Of a stretch of DNA of 9,120 nt, positions 1 through 6,767 are shown piece after piece. The notes under the pieces are model-generated. The model did not search any database. It saw only the letters and a list, made by a program, of their open reading frames with translations, and had not been told where the DNA came from. Source of the stretch: Gammaproteobacteria bacterium (lineage in GTDB: Bacteria > Pseudomonadota > Gammaproteobacteria > Woeseiales > Woeseiaceae); NCBI GenBank assembly GCA_002685275.1, contig NYWX01000026.1, forward strand, positions 1 through 9,120, written 5' to 3'. Within the stretch, counting starts at the first letter, position 1, and each line of letters begins with the position of its first letter. Made by a program: the position numbers and the translations under genes.

Positions 1-2
1 CT

Positions 3-1625
3 CAAAGTGTTTCATTAAATTTTACGAGCGTTTCGGGTGAAACTTACCTCTTAAATTTTATCGATACACCTGGACATGTTGATTTCTCTTATGAAGTTTC
101 CCGCTCCCTGGCTGCTTGTGAAGGAGCATTGCTAGTTGTTGATGCTGCACAAGGGGTGGAGGCTCAAAGCGTTGCTAATTGCATCACAGCAATTGATCAA
201 GGTTTAGAAGTGATGCCGGTTTTGAATAAGATTGATTTGCCAGCAGCTGAACCAGTAAGAGTTATCGCTGAGATTGAAGATATAATTGGTATCGAAGCCA
301 AAGACGCTATTCAGGTAAGCGCAAAGACTGGCAGGGGTATCTCTGAATTGCTTGAGCAGATTGTAAAAGTGATTCCTCCACCTATAGGCGATATAAATAG
401 GAAACTACAAGCATTAATAATTGATTCTTGGTTTGATAATTATGTTGGTGTTGTCTCATTGGTACGCGTAGTAAATGGAGCTCTAGAAAAACACAGTAAA
501 ATTACTGTTGTCTCAACTGGGGTTAGCTATAAAGTAGATCGAGTAGGTGTCTTTACTCCAAAAATGGAAGATCGTGAATATCTTAATGCTGGAGAGGTTG
601 GTTTTGTTATAGCAGGAATAAAGGATATATATGGAGCACCAGTGGGTGATACTTTAACTGCAACTCATGATCAATGCGATAAAGCGCTTCCTGATTTTAA
701 ACAAGTTCAACCTCGCGTATTTGCCGGCCTTTTTCCAATAAGTGCAGATGATTATGAAAGTTTCCGAGAAGCACTTCAAAAATTACGTTTAAACGATGCA
801 GCATTACATTTTGAACCAGAGTCGTCCGTAGCGCTTGGCTTTGGATTTCGTTGTGGATTTCTTGGTATGTTACACATGGAAATCGTTCAAGAGCGACTTG
901 AGAGAGAATACAATTTAGAATTAATAACCACTGCGCCAACTGTTATTTTTGAAGTTGAGACTAATTCTGGTAATACTATACTTGTTGACAATCCATCAAA
1001 ATTACCTCAAGTAAATGAAATTATTGAACTTCGAGAACCAATTATTTCTGCAAATATTTTAGTACCAGAAAAGTATATTGGCGCAGTAATAAAATTATGT
1101 ATTGAAAAACGTGGCGTTCAACAACAAATGCGTTATTTAGGTGGGCAGGTATCAGTTGAGTATGATTTACCTTTAGCTGAGGTAGTTTTAGATTTTTTTG
1201 ATAAACTAAAATCAGTCAGCCGAGGATTTGCATCCTTTGATTATTATTTCAAATATTTTCAGGCAGCAGAATTGGTTAGACTTGATATTTTACTAAATAA
1301 TGAGAGAGTTGATGCGTTATCTATCATAATACATAAAAACAACGTTCGCGGACGTGGCCGAAATTTGGTAGAAAAGATGCGAGAGCTTATTCCACGTCAA
1401 ATGTTTGATGTAGCTATCCAAGCGGCTATTGGCAGTCAAATAGTTGCTCGTAGTAATGTTAAAGCGTTGAGAAAGAATGTTACCGCTAAATGCTATGGCG
1501 GAGATGTTTCTAGAAAAAGAAAATTGCTTGAGAAGCAGAAGGCTGGTAAAAAAAGAATGAAGCAAGTTGGCTCTGTTGAAATACCACAAGAAGCTTTCTT
1601 AGCTGTCCTTAGAACTGACAAATGA
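3..1625 (+). CDS. lepA: Translation elongation factor 4 (LepA/EF4), 5'-truncated by the window edge
   Basis: Ribosome-associated GTPase of the EF-G-like family, proposed to remodel stalled ribosomes or assist 30S assembly; cytosolic or membrane-peripheral. The frame is open from base 3, giving 540 visible residues; the family is about 600 long, so roughly the first 57 residues (P-loop and most of switch I) lie upstream. Numbering from the first visible codon, G3 DTPGH is at residues 21-25, NKID (G4) at 75-78 and SAK (G5) at 106-108. The EF-G-like domains follow, and the LepA-specific C-terminal domain carries ALRKNV, AKCYGGD and [18 protein letters not shown], ending in [10 protein letters not shown]. 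This C-terminal signature separates LepA from EF-G and TypA. The TTG at 129 is internal, because strong homology ([14 protein letters not shown]) lies before it. lepB follows after 9 nt, the usual partner. No frameshift or missing motif seen. Identification is firm. Confidence 0.97.
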   Translation, partial: QSVSLNFTSVSGETYLLNFIDTPGHVDFSYEVSRSLAACEGALLVVDAAQGVEAQSVANCITAIDQGLEVMPVLNKIDLPAAEPVRVIAEIEDIIGIEAKDAIQVSAKTGRGISELLEQIVKVIPPPIGDINRKLQALIIDSWFDNYVGVVSLVRVVNGALEKHSKITVVSTGVSYKVDRVGVFTPKMEDREYLNAGEVGFVIAGIKDIYGAPVGDTLTATHDQCDKALPDFKQVQPRVFAGLFPISADDYESFREALQKLRLNDAALHFEPESSVALGFGFRCGFLGMLHMEIVQERLEREYNLELITTAPTVIFEVETNSGNTILVDNPSKLPQVNEIIELREPIISANILVPEKYIGAVIKLCIEKRGVQQQMRYLGGQVSVEYDLPLAEVVLDFFDKLKSVSRGFASFDYYFKYFQAAELVRLDILLNNERVDALSIIIHKNNVRGRGRNLVEKMRELIPRQMFDVAIQAAIGSQIVARSNVKALRKNVTAKCYGGDVSRKRKLLEKQKAGKKRMKQVGSVEIPQEAFLAVLRTDK

Positions 1626-1634
1626 GTTTATATT

Positions 1635-2393
1635 TTGAGTAACAATTTTGCATTAATTTTAACTTCTCTAACTTTATTCTCAGGAATTATTGTTTTATTA
1701 GATCTTCTTATCTGGAAAAAAAGAAGAACTAAAAATAATCAATTACCAAAATTCTTAATATTTTTAATAGAATATTCACGCTCCTTTTTTCCAGTTTTAT
1801 TCTTCGTCTTATTTGTCCGTTCATTTGTATTTGAACCTTTTCGCATTCCCTCAGGCTCAATGAAGCCAACTTTAATTGTCGGTGATTTTATATTTGTAAA
1901 AAAATTCAGTTATGGTTTGAGGTTGCCAGTAACAGAAAAGAAAATTATTGATATTGGTCAGCCAGAGCGCGGAGATGTAGTTGTTTTTAGACTGCCATCA
2001 AATCCAAATATTAATTACATCAAAAGAGTAATTGGTTTGCCAGGTGATGAGATTACATTAAACCGTCAGAGGCTTGTAATTAATGGAAGATTAATGAATG
2101 TTAATGAAACTGGTAAATTTTTTGATGCCTCACCGGTTTATAGTGAAGATTTGGATGGCAGAGTTCATGAAACTTTATTCTATAATTTAGCTAAGTCTGA
2201 ACGAGATGGGGTTTATATTGTTCCTGAAGGCGAGTATTTTTTTATGGGTGATAATAGGGATAGAAGTAGGGATAGTCGATATATAGGATCCGTGCCTGAA
2301 GAGTATTTGGTTGGTGAAGCAGTGCGTATATGGATGCATTTTGTGCCTTGGGAAATTCCTGAATGGAGGCGAATTGGAATGAGAATTCAATAA
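1635..2393 (+). CDS. lepB: Signal peptidase I (leader peptidase)
   Basis: Membrane serine protease (family S26) that removes signal peptides from exported preproteins on the periplasmic face. The 252 residues show a hydrophobic N-terminal segment (about 6-27), a basic cytoplasmic loop (KKRR at 28-31), a second hydrophobic segment (about 50-66), then the catalytic domain. The nucleophile Ser75 sits in PSGSM, the general base Lys130 in YIKRVIGLPGD, and box E is GDNRD at 205-209. Box E continues as RSRDSR where NSxDSR is usual. The TTG start is chosen because NFALIL right after it matches the family N-terminus and no in-frame ATG precedes the first membrane segment; the Shine-Dalgarno is weak (GAG overlapping the lepA stop region), so coupling to lepA, 9 nt upstream, is likely. 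Length is typical of the short, two-segment proteobacterial type, lacking the large insert of E. coli LepB. Function is firm; the exact start is likely. Confidence 0.95.
   Translation: MSNNFALILTSLTLFSGIIVLLDLLIWKKRRTKNNQLPKFLIFLIEYSRSFFPVLFFVLFVRSFVFEPFRIPSGSMKPTLIVGDFIFVKKFSYGLRLPVTEKKIIDIGQPERGDVVVFRLPSNPNINYIKRVIGLPGDEITLNRQRLVINGRLMNVNETGKFFDASPVYSEDLDGRVHETLFYNLAKSERDGVYIVPEGEYFFMGDNRDRSRDSRYIGSVPEEYLVGEAVRIWMHFVPWEIPEWRRIGMRIQ
2255..2278 (+). repeat. Two-copy 12-bp tandem repeat inside lepB box E
   Basis: TAGGGATAG occurs at 2255-2263 and again at 2267-2275, giving a 12-bp period with 10 of 12 matching bases. It encodes the RDRSRD part of the signal peptidase box E. The protein motif keeps the family's usual length, so this is not an insertion; it reflects similar codons at RD..RD and two Asn/Ser-to-Arg changes relative to the common motif. 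Confidence 0.6.
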
Positions 2394-2434
2394 TCAATTT
2401 TCAAGTTATTAGAGTTAAACTGTTTGTTTTTTTT

Positions 2435-2490
2435 GAGGTTATTATATGCCAGCTAAATTTAAAATCTTTAAGGTAAAATACTTTGAATAA
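2435..2490 (+). other. Possible 14-codon leader ORF ahead of rnc, with its ribosome binding site
   Basis: GAGG at 2435-2438 lies 7 nt before an ATG at 2446, the best-spaced Shine-Dalgarno in this gap. The frame reads MPAKFKIFKVKYFE and stops with TAA at 2488-2490, eight bases inside the rnc coding sequence, whose TTG start is at 2483. The geometry would allow translational coupling or a leader-peptide effect on rnc. The peptide is basic and resembles nothing I recognise. It could also be chance: short ATG-initiated frames are common in AT-rich DNA. There is no coding statistic possible at this length, so this is a candidate only. Confidence 0.3.
2470..2473 (+). promoter_or_regulatory. Ribosome binding site of rnc
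   Basis: AAGG lies 9 nt before the TTG at 2483. It supports the TTG as the start of rnc, where no in-frame ATG exists near the family N-terminus. Confidence 0.6.
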
Positions 2491-3166
2491 AGCCAAAAAC
2501 TGGCTTGAAAAAGCATTGCAATATCGTTTTGTAAGCATTGATCTATTTAAGCAAGCGCTAACTCATAGAAGTTTTTCAAAAAAAAATAATGAACGCTTAG
2601 AATTTTTGGGCGACGCCGTATTAGATTTTGTGGTGTCAGAAAAATTATTTGAATTGAGGCCTAATGCAACTGAAGGCGATCTAAGTAAACTTCGTTCATT
2701 TCTTGTAAAGGAAACTACGTTAGCTGAATTAGCATTCGAGCTTGATCTTGGCCGTCATTTAATTCTTGGAAGCGGAGAATTAAAAGCAGGTGGAAATAGA
2801 CGCGAATCAATATTATCTGATGCCCTCGAGGCAATCTTAGGAGCAATATTCTTAGATCAAGGTTTTAATGCGGTGCGCGAAGTTATAAATCATATATATT
2901 CTAGTCGCTATATAGAGCTTCCAGAATTAAGCGACCTTAGAGATCCTAAGACTAAATTACAAGAATGGTTGCAAGAACGTAAAATGGCTTTACCCAGCTA
3001 CGAACTTATTCAAGTATTAGGTAAAAACCATCAGCAAAATTTTGTTGTTACTTGCTTTGTTTCTGAAGAGGCTATTTCAACTCAGGGCAAATCGACGACT
3101 AGGCGAAAAGCTGAGCAAGAAGCTGCTCAAAAGATGGCAAAATTATTAAAAGAAAAAATACAATGA
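2483..3166 (+). CDS. rnc: Ribonuclease III
   Basis: Double-strand-specific endoribonuclease that processes the 30S rRNA precursor and many mRNAs; acts as a homodimer with Mg2+ in the cytosol. The 227 residues match the family length (E. coli 226). The signature NERLEFLGDAVL spans 36-47 with metal ligands Glu40 and Asp44; the second pair, Asp113 and Glu116, is in SDALEAILGA. A double-stranded RNA binding domain runs from about 154 (DPKTKLQEWLQ) to 223, ending in the TTRRKAEQEAAQKMA helix. The TTG start at 2483 has AAGG 9 nt upstream and places TTG just before the WLEKAL helix. The stop overlaps the era start (ATGA). An A9 tract at 2578-2586 lies just before the catalytic signature. In E. coli, RNase III cuts its own leader to repress rnc-era-recO; no comparable long stem is evident in the 89-nt leader here. 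Identification is firm. Confidence 0.97.
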   Translation: MNKAKNWLEKALQYRFVSIDLFKQALTHRSFSKKNNERLEFLGDAVLDFVVSEKLFELRPNATEGDLSKLRSFLVKETTLAELAFELDLGRHLILGSGELKAGGNRRESILSDALEAILGAIFLDQGFNAVREVINHIYSSRYIELPELSDLRDPKTKLQEWLQERKMALPSYELIQVLGKNHQQNFVVTCFVSEEAISTQGKSTTRRKAEQEAAQKMAKLLKEKIQ

Positions 3167-4062
3167 ATACTTACAAAAACTATCGATGCGGTTTAATAGC
3201 AATAGTTGGAAAACCAAATGTCGGTAAATCGACTTTTATTAATGCTGTTTTGAATCACAAAGTCAGTATTGTAACTGCGAAACCACAAACAACTCGTCAT
3301 CGTATTCTTGGTGTGTTAACCAAAAAGAATTATCAAATTATTTTTATTGATACACCTGGTCTGCATAAAAAATCCAACAAAACAATGAACCGCATGATGA
3401 ATCGCGCAGCAGCAAGTGCGTTAAATGATGCAGATTTAATAATTTTTGTAAGTGACGCTCTTAAGTGGACTGATGAAGATGATGACGTTATTGCAAGACT
3501 GGCATCTAACAATATACCTACTATTTCGTTAATAAATAAAATTGACCAAATACGCCCTAAAGAAAAATTACTCGAAGTTATTACACTTATGTCTAAAAGA
3601 TATAATTTCGAAGAAATCATTCCTGCTTCTGCGAAAAAAAAAGATAATATTGATCTTGTTTTAAATTTTATCCCAAAGTTCCTTCCCATTTCACCTCCAC
3701 TTTTCCCAGAAGACATGAAGACTGATAAAAGTGAAGAATTTTTTATATCTGAGACCATTCGAGAAAAATTGACATTAATGTTACATCAAGAGCTTCCTTA
3801 TGGCTTAACTGTTCAAATTGAAAATCTTCTAAAAGAATCTACCAAAATAACCATTAATGCCGTTATATGGGTTGAACGCGATAGCCAAAAAAAAATTACG
3901 ATCGGTAAAAATGGAGGCGTACTAAAAAGAGCTGGAAGACAAGCGCGATTAGAGCTTTCGGATAGATTTAAAAAACCTGTTCACCTAAATTTGTGGGTAA
4001 AAGTAAAGTCAAATTGGGCTGATAATGAAATTGACTTAAATAATTTGGGTTATGAGGTCTAG
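3163..4062 (+). CDS. era: GTPase Era (16S rRNA 3'-end binding ribosome assembly factor)
   Basis: Essential GTPase that binds the 3' end of 16S rRNA through a KH domain during 30S maturation and couples ribosome assembly to cell growth; cytosolic and membrane-associated. In 299 residues (family about 300): P-loop GKPNVGKST at 16-24, switch I KPQTTRH at 40-46, G3 DTPG at 63-66, NKID at 125-128, and G5 in PASAKKKD, encoded across an A9 tract. The C-terminal KH domain has its GxxG loop as GKNG at 248-251 and ends with the Era hallmark LWVKVKSNWADNE and LGY. The ATG overlaps the rnc stop by 4 nt, so the two proteins, both acting on rRNA maturation, are probably translationally coupled. A second A9 tract is at 3887-3895. 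All motifs are intact. Confidence 0.98.
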   Translation: MNTYKNYRCGLIAIVGKPNVGKSTFINAVLNHKVSIVTAKPQTTRHRILGVLTKKNYQIIFIDTPGLHKKSNKTMNRMMNRAAASALNDADLIIFVSDALKWTDEDDDVIARLASNNIPTISLINKIDQIRPKEKLLEVITLMSKRYNFEEIIPASAKKKDNIDLVLNFIPKFLPISPPLFPEDMKTDKSEEFFISETIREKLTLMLHQELPYGLTVQIENLLKESTKITINAVIWVERDSQKKITIGKNGGVLKRAGRQARLELSDRFKKPVHLNLWVKVKSNWADNEIDLNNLGYEV

Positions 4063-4078
4063 TAACTATGCTTTTACT

Positions 4079-4807
4079 ATGACAATTGCACGTCGGGTAA
4101 CACAGCAGCCTGGCTATATCCTGCATTATCGACCGTTTCGTGATAGCAGTCAGATTCTTGAAATTATAACTCGTGATTACGGTAAAATTACTGTTGTTGC
4201 CCGCGGTAGTCGAAGTAAAAAATCACGTCTTTCGGGTATATTAAGACCCTTCTTGCCTCTGCGAGTATCGTGGTCTTCTAAGTCAAATCTTGGAACACTA
4301 ACCGGCGCTGAATCCGATGGTTTATCTGCTGGGATATCAGGAGATAGTATTTTTTCAGCTTATTATGTCAATGAATTATTATTAAATTTTCTTCACCGCT
4401 ACGACCCGCAGCCAGAAATCTTTATTTTATATAAAAAAATTATACATAATCTTGTTGGAACAAGTGATGTAGCAAAAAAATTAAGATCTTTTGAATTAGA
4501 GCTTCTAAAATTACTTGGCTATGGTGTGAATTTTGATCATGACTCTGACAGCATCAAGCCCCTTAATGAGGATCTTTACTATCAATACCAAATGGAAAAA
4601 GGTTTTGTTGCTACAAACTCAACTGAAGGGGCTTTAGTCTTTTGTGGCAAATTATTGATTGGTATTTCAGAAGAACGCTTTGAAGATAAAAATGTCTTAA
4701 AAGCGGCCAATAGGTTTTTACGTCAAATTATCGATTTTCATCTTGGCGGTAAACAACTAAAGAGTCGAAAAGTATTATTAGATTTACATCGAAATAAAAT
4801 TGTTTGA
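4079..4807 (+). CDS. recO: DNA repair protein RecO
   Basis: Recombination mediator that, with RecR, loads RecA onto SSB-coated single-stranded DNA and anneals complementary strands (RecFOR gap repair). The 242 residues match E. coli RecO in length. The N-terminal OB fold (about 10-80) holds the LHYRPFRDSS stretch, TRDYGKITVVARGSRSKKS and LSGILRPFLPL; the helical part contains YYVNELLL and the LELLKLLGYG helix usual at the start of the C-terminal half. An in-frame ATG at 4052 would extend the protein by nine residues and overlap era by 11 nt. I prefer 4079 because MTIARRVTQQPG aligns in length with known N-termini; neither ATG has a well-placed Shine-Dalgarno, so coupling to era is plausible. 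Position after era is typical. Function is firm, start moderately sure. Confidence 0.94.
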   Translation: MTIARRVTQQPGYILHYRPFRDSSQILEIITRDYGKITVVARGSRSKKSRLSGILRPFLPLRVSWSSKSNLGTLTGAESDGLSAGISGDSIFSAYYVNELLLNFLHRYDPQPEIFILYKKIIHNLVGTSDVAKKLRSFELELLKLLGYGVNFDHDSDSIKPLNEDLYYQYQMEKGFVATNSTEGALVFCGKLLIGISEERFEDKNVLKAANRFLRQIIDFHLGGKQLKSRKVLLDLHRNKIV

Positions 4808-4829
4808 TTAAAAGAATGGATAACATGAA

Positions 4830-5582
4830 ATGAAAAATAAGAATAACTTATTATTAGGAGTAAATATTGACCATGTAGCTACTCTTAGACAGGCGAGACT
4901 AACAGAATATCCTAGACCAGTTGATGCTGCATTATTAGCTGAAAAGGCAGGAGCTGATAGTATAACAGTGCATCTACGAGAAGATCGAAGACACATTCAA
5001 AAAACTGATCTTATTGCAATCAAGGAAGTCATGCAAACTCATATGAATTTAGAAATGGCTGTGAGTGAAGAAATGCTAGAAGTAGCATCATTTATTAAGC
5101 CATCAGATATTTGTTTAGTTCCAGAAAAAAGACAAGAACTTACCACTGAAGGAGGGCTTGATGTTGAGAGTCAGCTAGATAAAATCACATCAGCTTGCAA
5201 ACATCTTGCCAACATGAACATTCGTGTTTCATTATTTATTGATCCTGAAAAAAATCAAATCGATGCGGCTTTTGCTAGTGGAGCTCCAGTGATTGAGTTA
5301 CATACAGGTGCCTATGCAAATACGAAAGGAGACGAGCAGTTATTAGAATTTCATCGTGTTGCCGATGCTTCGGCTTATGGTCATAAATTAGGATTAATCA
5401 TAAATGCCGGCCATGGTCTGCACTATCAAAATGTCTCATCTATAGCTCAAATTAAAGAAATAACTGAATTAAACATTGGGCATTCAATTATTTCACGTTC
5501 TATTTTTGAAGGAATGACAGCCGCTGTTATTGAAATGAAGAATTTAATGAATGAATCAAGAAAAAGGATGGTTGATAAGTGA
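4830..5582 (+). CDS. pdxJ: Pyridoxine 5'-phosphate synthase
   Basis: Last step of the DXP-dependent vitamin B6 pathway: condenses 3-amino-2-oxopropyl phosphate with 1-deoxyxylulose 5-phosphate to pyridoxine 5'-phosphate; a cytosolic TIM-barrel octamer. The 250 residues show the signature LGVNIDHVATLRQAR at 9-23, catalytic-region HLREDRRH at 48-55 (His48), Glu75 in NLEMAV, LVPEKR at 96-101, ELHTGAYA at 156-163 and the NAGHGL loop with His195. The ATG at 4830 is preceded by TGGA about 9 nt away; an earlier ATG at 4825 is followed at once by a stop. The gap to recO is 22 nt. The stop overlaps the acpS GTG, as pdxJ and acpS commonly adjoin in proteobacteria; both gene products serve cofactor attachment or supply. 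Identification is firm. Confidence 0.98.
   Translation: MKNKNNLLLGVNIDHVATLRQARLTEYPRPVDAALLAEKAGADSITVHLREDRRHIQKTDLIAIKEVMQTHMNLEMAVSEEMLEVASFIKPSDICLVPEKRQELTTEGGLDVESQLDKITSACKHLANMNIRVSLFIDPEKNQIDAAFASGAPVIELHTGAYANTKGDEQLLEFHRVADASAYGHKLGLIINAGHGLHYQNVSSIAQIKEITELNIGHSIISRSIFEGMTAAVIEMKNLMNESRKRMVDK
5564..5568 (+). promoter_or_regulatory. Ribosome binding site of acpS
   Basis: AAGGA inside the end of pdxJ sits 10 nt before the GTG at 5579 and supports that non-ATG start. The next in-frame ATG (5612) would remove the metal-binding GTDIVE motif. Confidence 0.6.
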
Positions 5583-5974
5583 TTTTTGGTGTTGGAACTG
5601 ACATTGTTGAGATGAAACGTGTGCAATCTATTTGGAAGCGTTTTGGTAATAATTTTGCGGATCGTATTTTGATGAGTGAAGAGATGGACTTGTTTGAACA
5701 AACGAAAGATCCAGTGAGATTTTTAGCTATGCGGTTTGCTGGTAAAGAAGCGGCTGTAAAAGCAATGGGAACCGGTTTTTCTAATAGTATATGGTTAAAA
5801 GATGTTGGCATTATTAGTAATGAGTTTGGAAAGCCGCTTATCATTTGGTCAAAACGTGGACAGAAGGTTTGCAGTAACTTAGGTATTGATAAGGGTCATA
5901 TTAGCTTAACGGATGATGCAGGCTTAGTAATAGCATTTGCCATTACAGAAAGAACAAATACAAAAATTAAATAG
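5579..5974 (+). CDS. acpS: Holo-[acyl-carrier-protein] synthase
   Basis: Transfers 4'-phosphopantetheine from CoA to the serine of apo-ACP, activating it for fatty acid synthesis; a small cytosolic trimer needing Mg2+. In 131 residues (E. coli 126) the two family motifs are present: GVGTDIVE at 4-11 with metal ligand Asp8, and RFAGKEAAVKAMGTG at 52-66 with metal ligand Glu57 and Lys61. FAGKEA replaces the commoner FAAKEA, a conservative change. The C-terminal half has the usual HISLTDD strand. The start is GTG, overlapping the pdxJ stop (GTGA), with AAGGA upstream; starting later would lose Asp8. The next gene begins 13 nt after the stop. Identification is firm. Confidence 0.97.
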   Translation: MIFGVGTDIVEMKRVQSIWKRFGNNFADRILMSEEMDLFEQTKDPVRFLAMRFAGKEAAVKAMGTGFSNSIWLKDVGIISNEFGKPLIIWSKRGQKVCSNLGIDKGHISLTDDAGLVIAFAITERTNTKIK

Positions 5975-5987
5975 GAAATTACCTAAT

Positions 5988-6767
5988 ATGCATTGCTTTT
6001 CTTTTGATATTGAAACTGTTCCAGATATCGATTTTGGTCGTAGATTTTGGGATCTTGAGGGACTATCTGATAAAGATATTGCAGCTGTGATGTTTTTTAA
6101 ACAACAACAAAAAACAGGATCAGAATTTTTACCGCTTCATATGCATCGTATTGTAGCGATTTCAGTTACTTTTCGAACAGCAGATACTTTTAAAGTATGG
6201 ACTCTAGGCGATGAGACTTCTGATGAATCGGAAATAGTACAACGTTTTTTCGATGGGATTGATTCATATAAACCAAAGTTGGTGTCATGGAATGGGAGTG
6301 GTTTCGATTTACCAGTTCTGCATTACAGGGCCTTAAGGCATCACATACAGGCTCCAAAATATTGGGAAATGGGAGATAAAGAAAATGATTTTAAATGGAA
6401 TAATTATATTAGCCGTTTTCATTGGCGTCACATTGATTTAATGGATGTCCTTGCAGGATATCAGTTACGTGGACGTGCAAGCCTCGATCAAACATCTGTT
6501 TTATTGGGTTTTCCAGGTAAGATTGGCATGAGCGGTAATAAAGTATGGGAAAGATTTCAGAATGGAGCTATTCGTGAGATTAGAGACTATTGTGAGACTG
6601 ATGTACTTAATACTTGGTTAATCTATCTACGTTTTGAATTTATGCGGGGGAATCTTGATAAAGATGAACTTGATCAAGAATTTTTGATTGTTCGTAAAAC
6701 CTTGGAAGAGATGAATCAGCCGCATTTCAATGCTTTCATTGATTCCTGGCATTACTCCAATGGGTAA
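5988..6767 (+). CDS. Predicted 3'-5' exonuclease, PolB-exonuclease-like (DnaQ superfamily, DEDDy type)
   Basis: Stand-alone nuclease related to the proofreading domain of family B DNA polymerases (the DNA_pol_B_exo2 / COG3298 type); substrate and role are not known to me. In 259 residues, Exo I is FDIETVPD with Asp7 and Glu9, Exo II is SWNGSGFDLP with Asp107, and Exo III is YCETD with Tyr201 and Asp205 (Y-x3-D, the DEDDy arrangement). All four metal-binding acids are present, so it should be active. No polymerase or other domain is attached. An upstream in-frame ATG at 5937 lies inside acpS and would add 17 residues without homology; the ATG at 5988 places FDIET near the N-terminus, as in the family, with AGGA 11 nt upstream. 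It ends in an ATGGGTAA overlap with rlmD. Whether it acts on DNA or RNA is open; the neighbours include both repair and rRNA genes. Family assignment is firm, function is not. Confidence 0.9.
   Translation: MHCFSFDIETVPDIDFGRRFWDLEGLSDKDIAAVMFFKQQQKTGSEFLPLHMHRIVAISVTFRTADTFKVWTLGDETSDESEIVQRFFDGIDSYKPKLVSWNGSGFDLPVLHYRALRHHIQAPKYWEMGDKENDFKWNNYISRFHWRHIDLMDVLAGYQLRGRASLDQTSVLLGFPGKIGMSGNKVWERFQNGAIREIRDYCETDVLNTWLIYLRFEFMRGNLDKDELDQEFLIVRKTLEEMNQPHFNAFIDSWHYSNG

Noticed and set aside
129..131. TTG as the start of lepA
   Set aside because: The frame is open back to base 3 and encodes the conserved [14 protein letters not shown] segment before it, so the TTG is internal.
2415..2434. Possible intrinsic terminator after lepB (AAAC/GTTT followed by T8)
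   Set aside because: The complementary arms leave a one-base loop and no G+C-rich stem; the T8 alone is expected in AT-rich DNA.
2415..2445. Possible promoter ahead of rnc (TTAAAC and TATTAT)
   Set aside because: The -10-like hexamer is good, but the -35 matches only about half of consensus with a 19-nt spacer; such matches are frequent at this base composition.
3333..3758. Long open frame on the minus strand inside era
   Set aside because: It lies wholly antisense to an intact conserved gene, has no ribosome binding site and resembles no family; a shadow of the coding strand. The other minus-strand frames here are the same.
5527..5844. Minus-strand open frame across the pdxJ-acpS junction
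   Set aside because: Antisense to two well-supported overlapping genes and without recognisable protein features.
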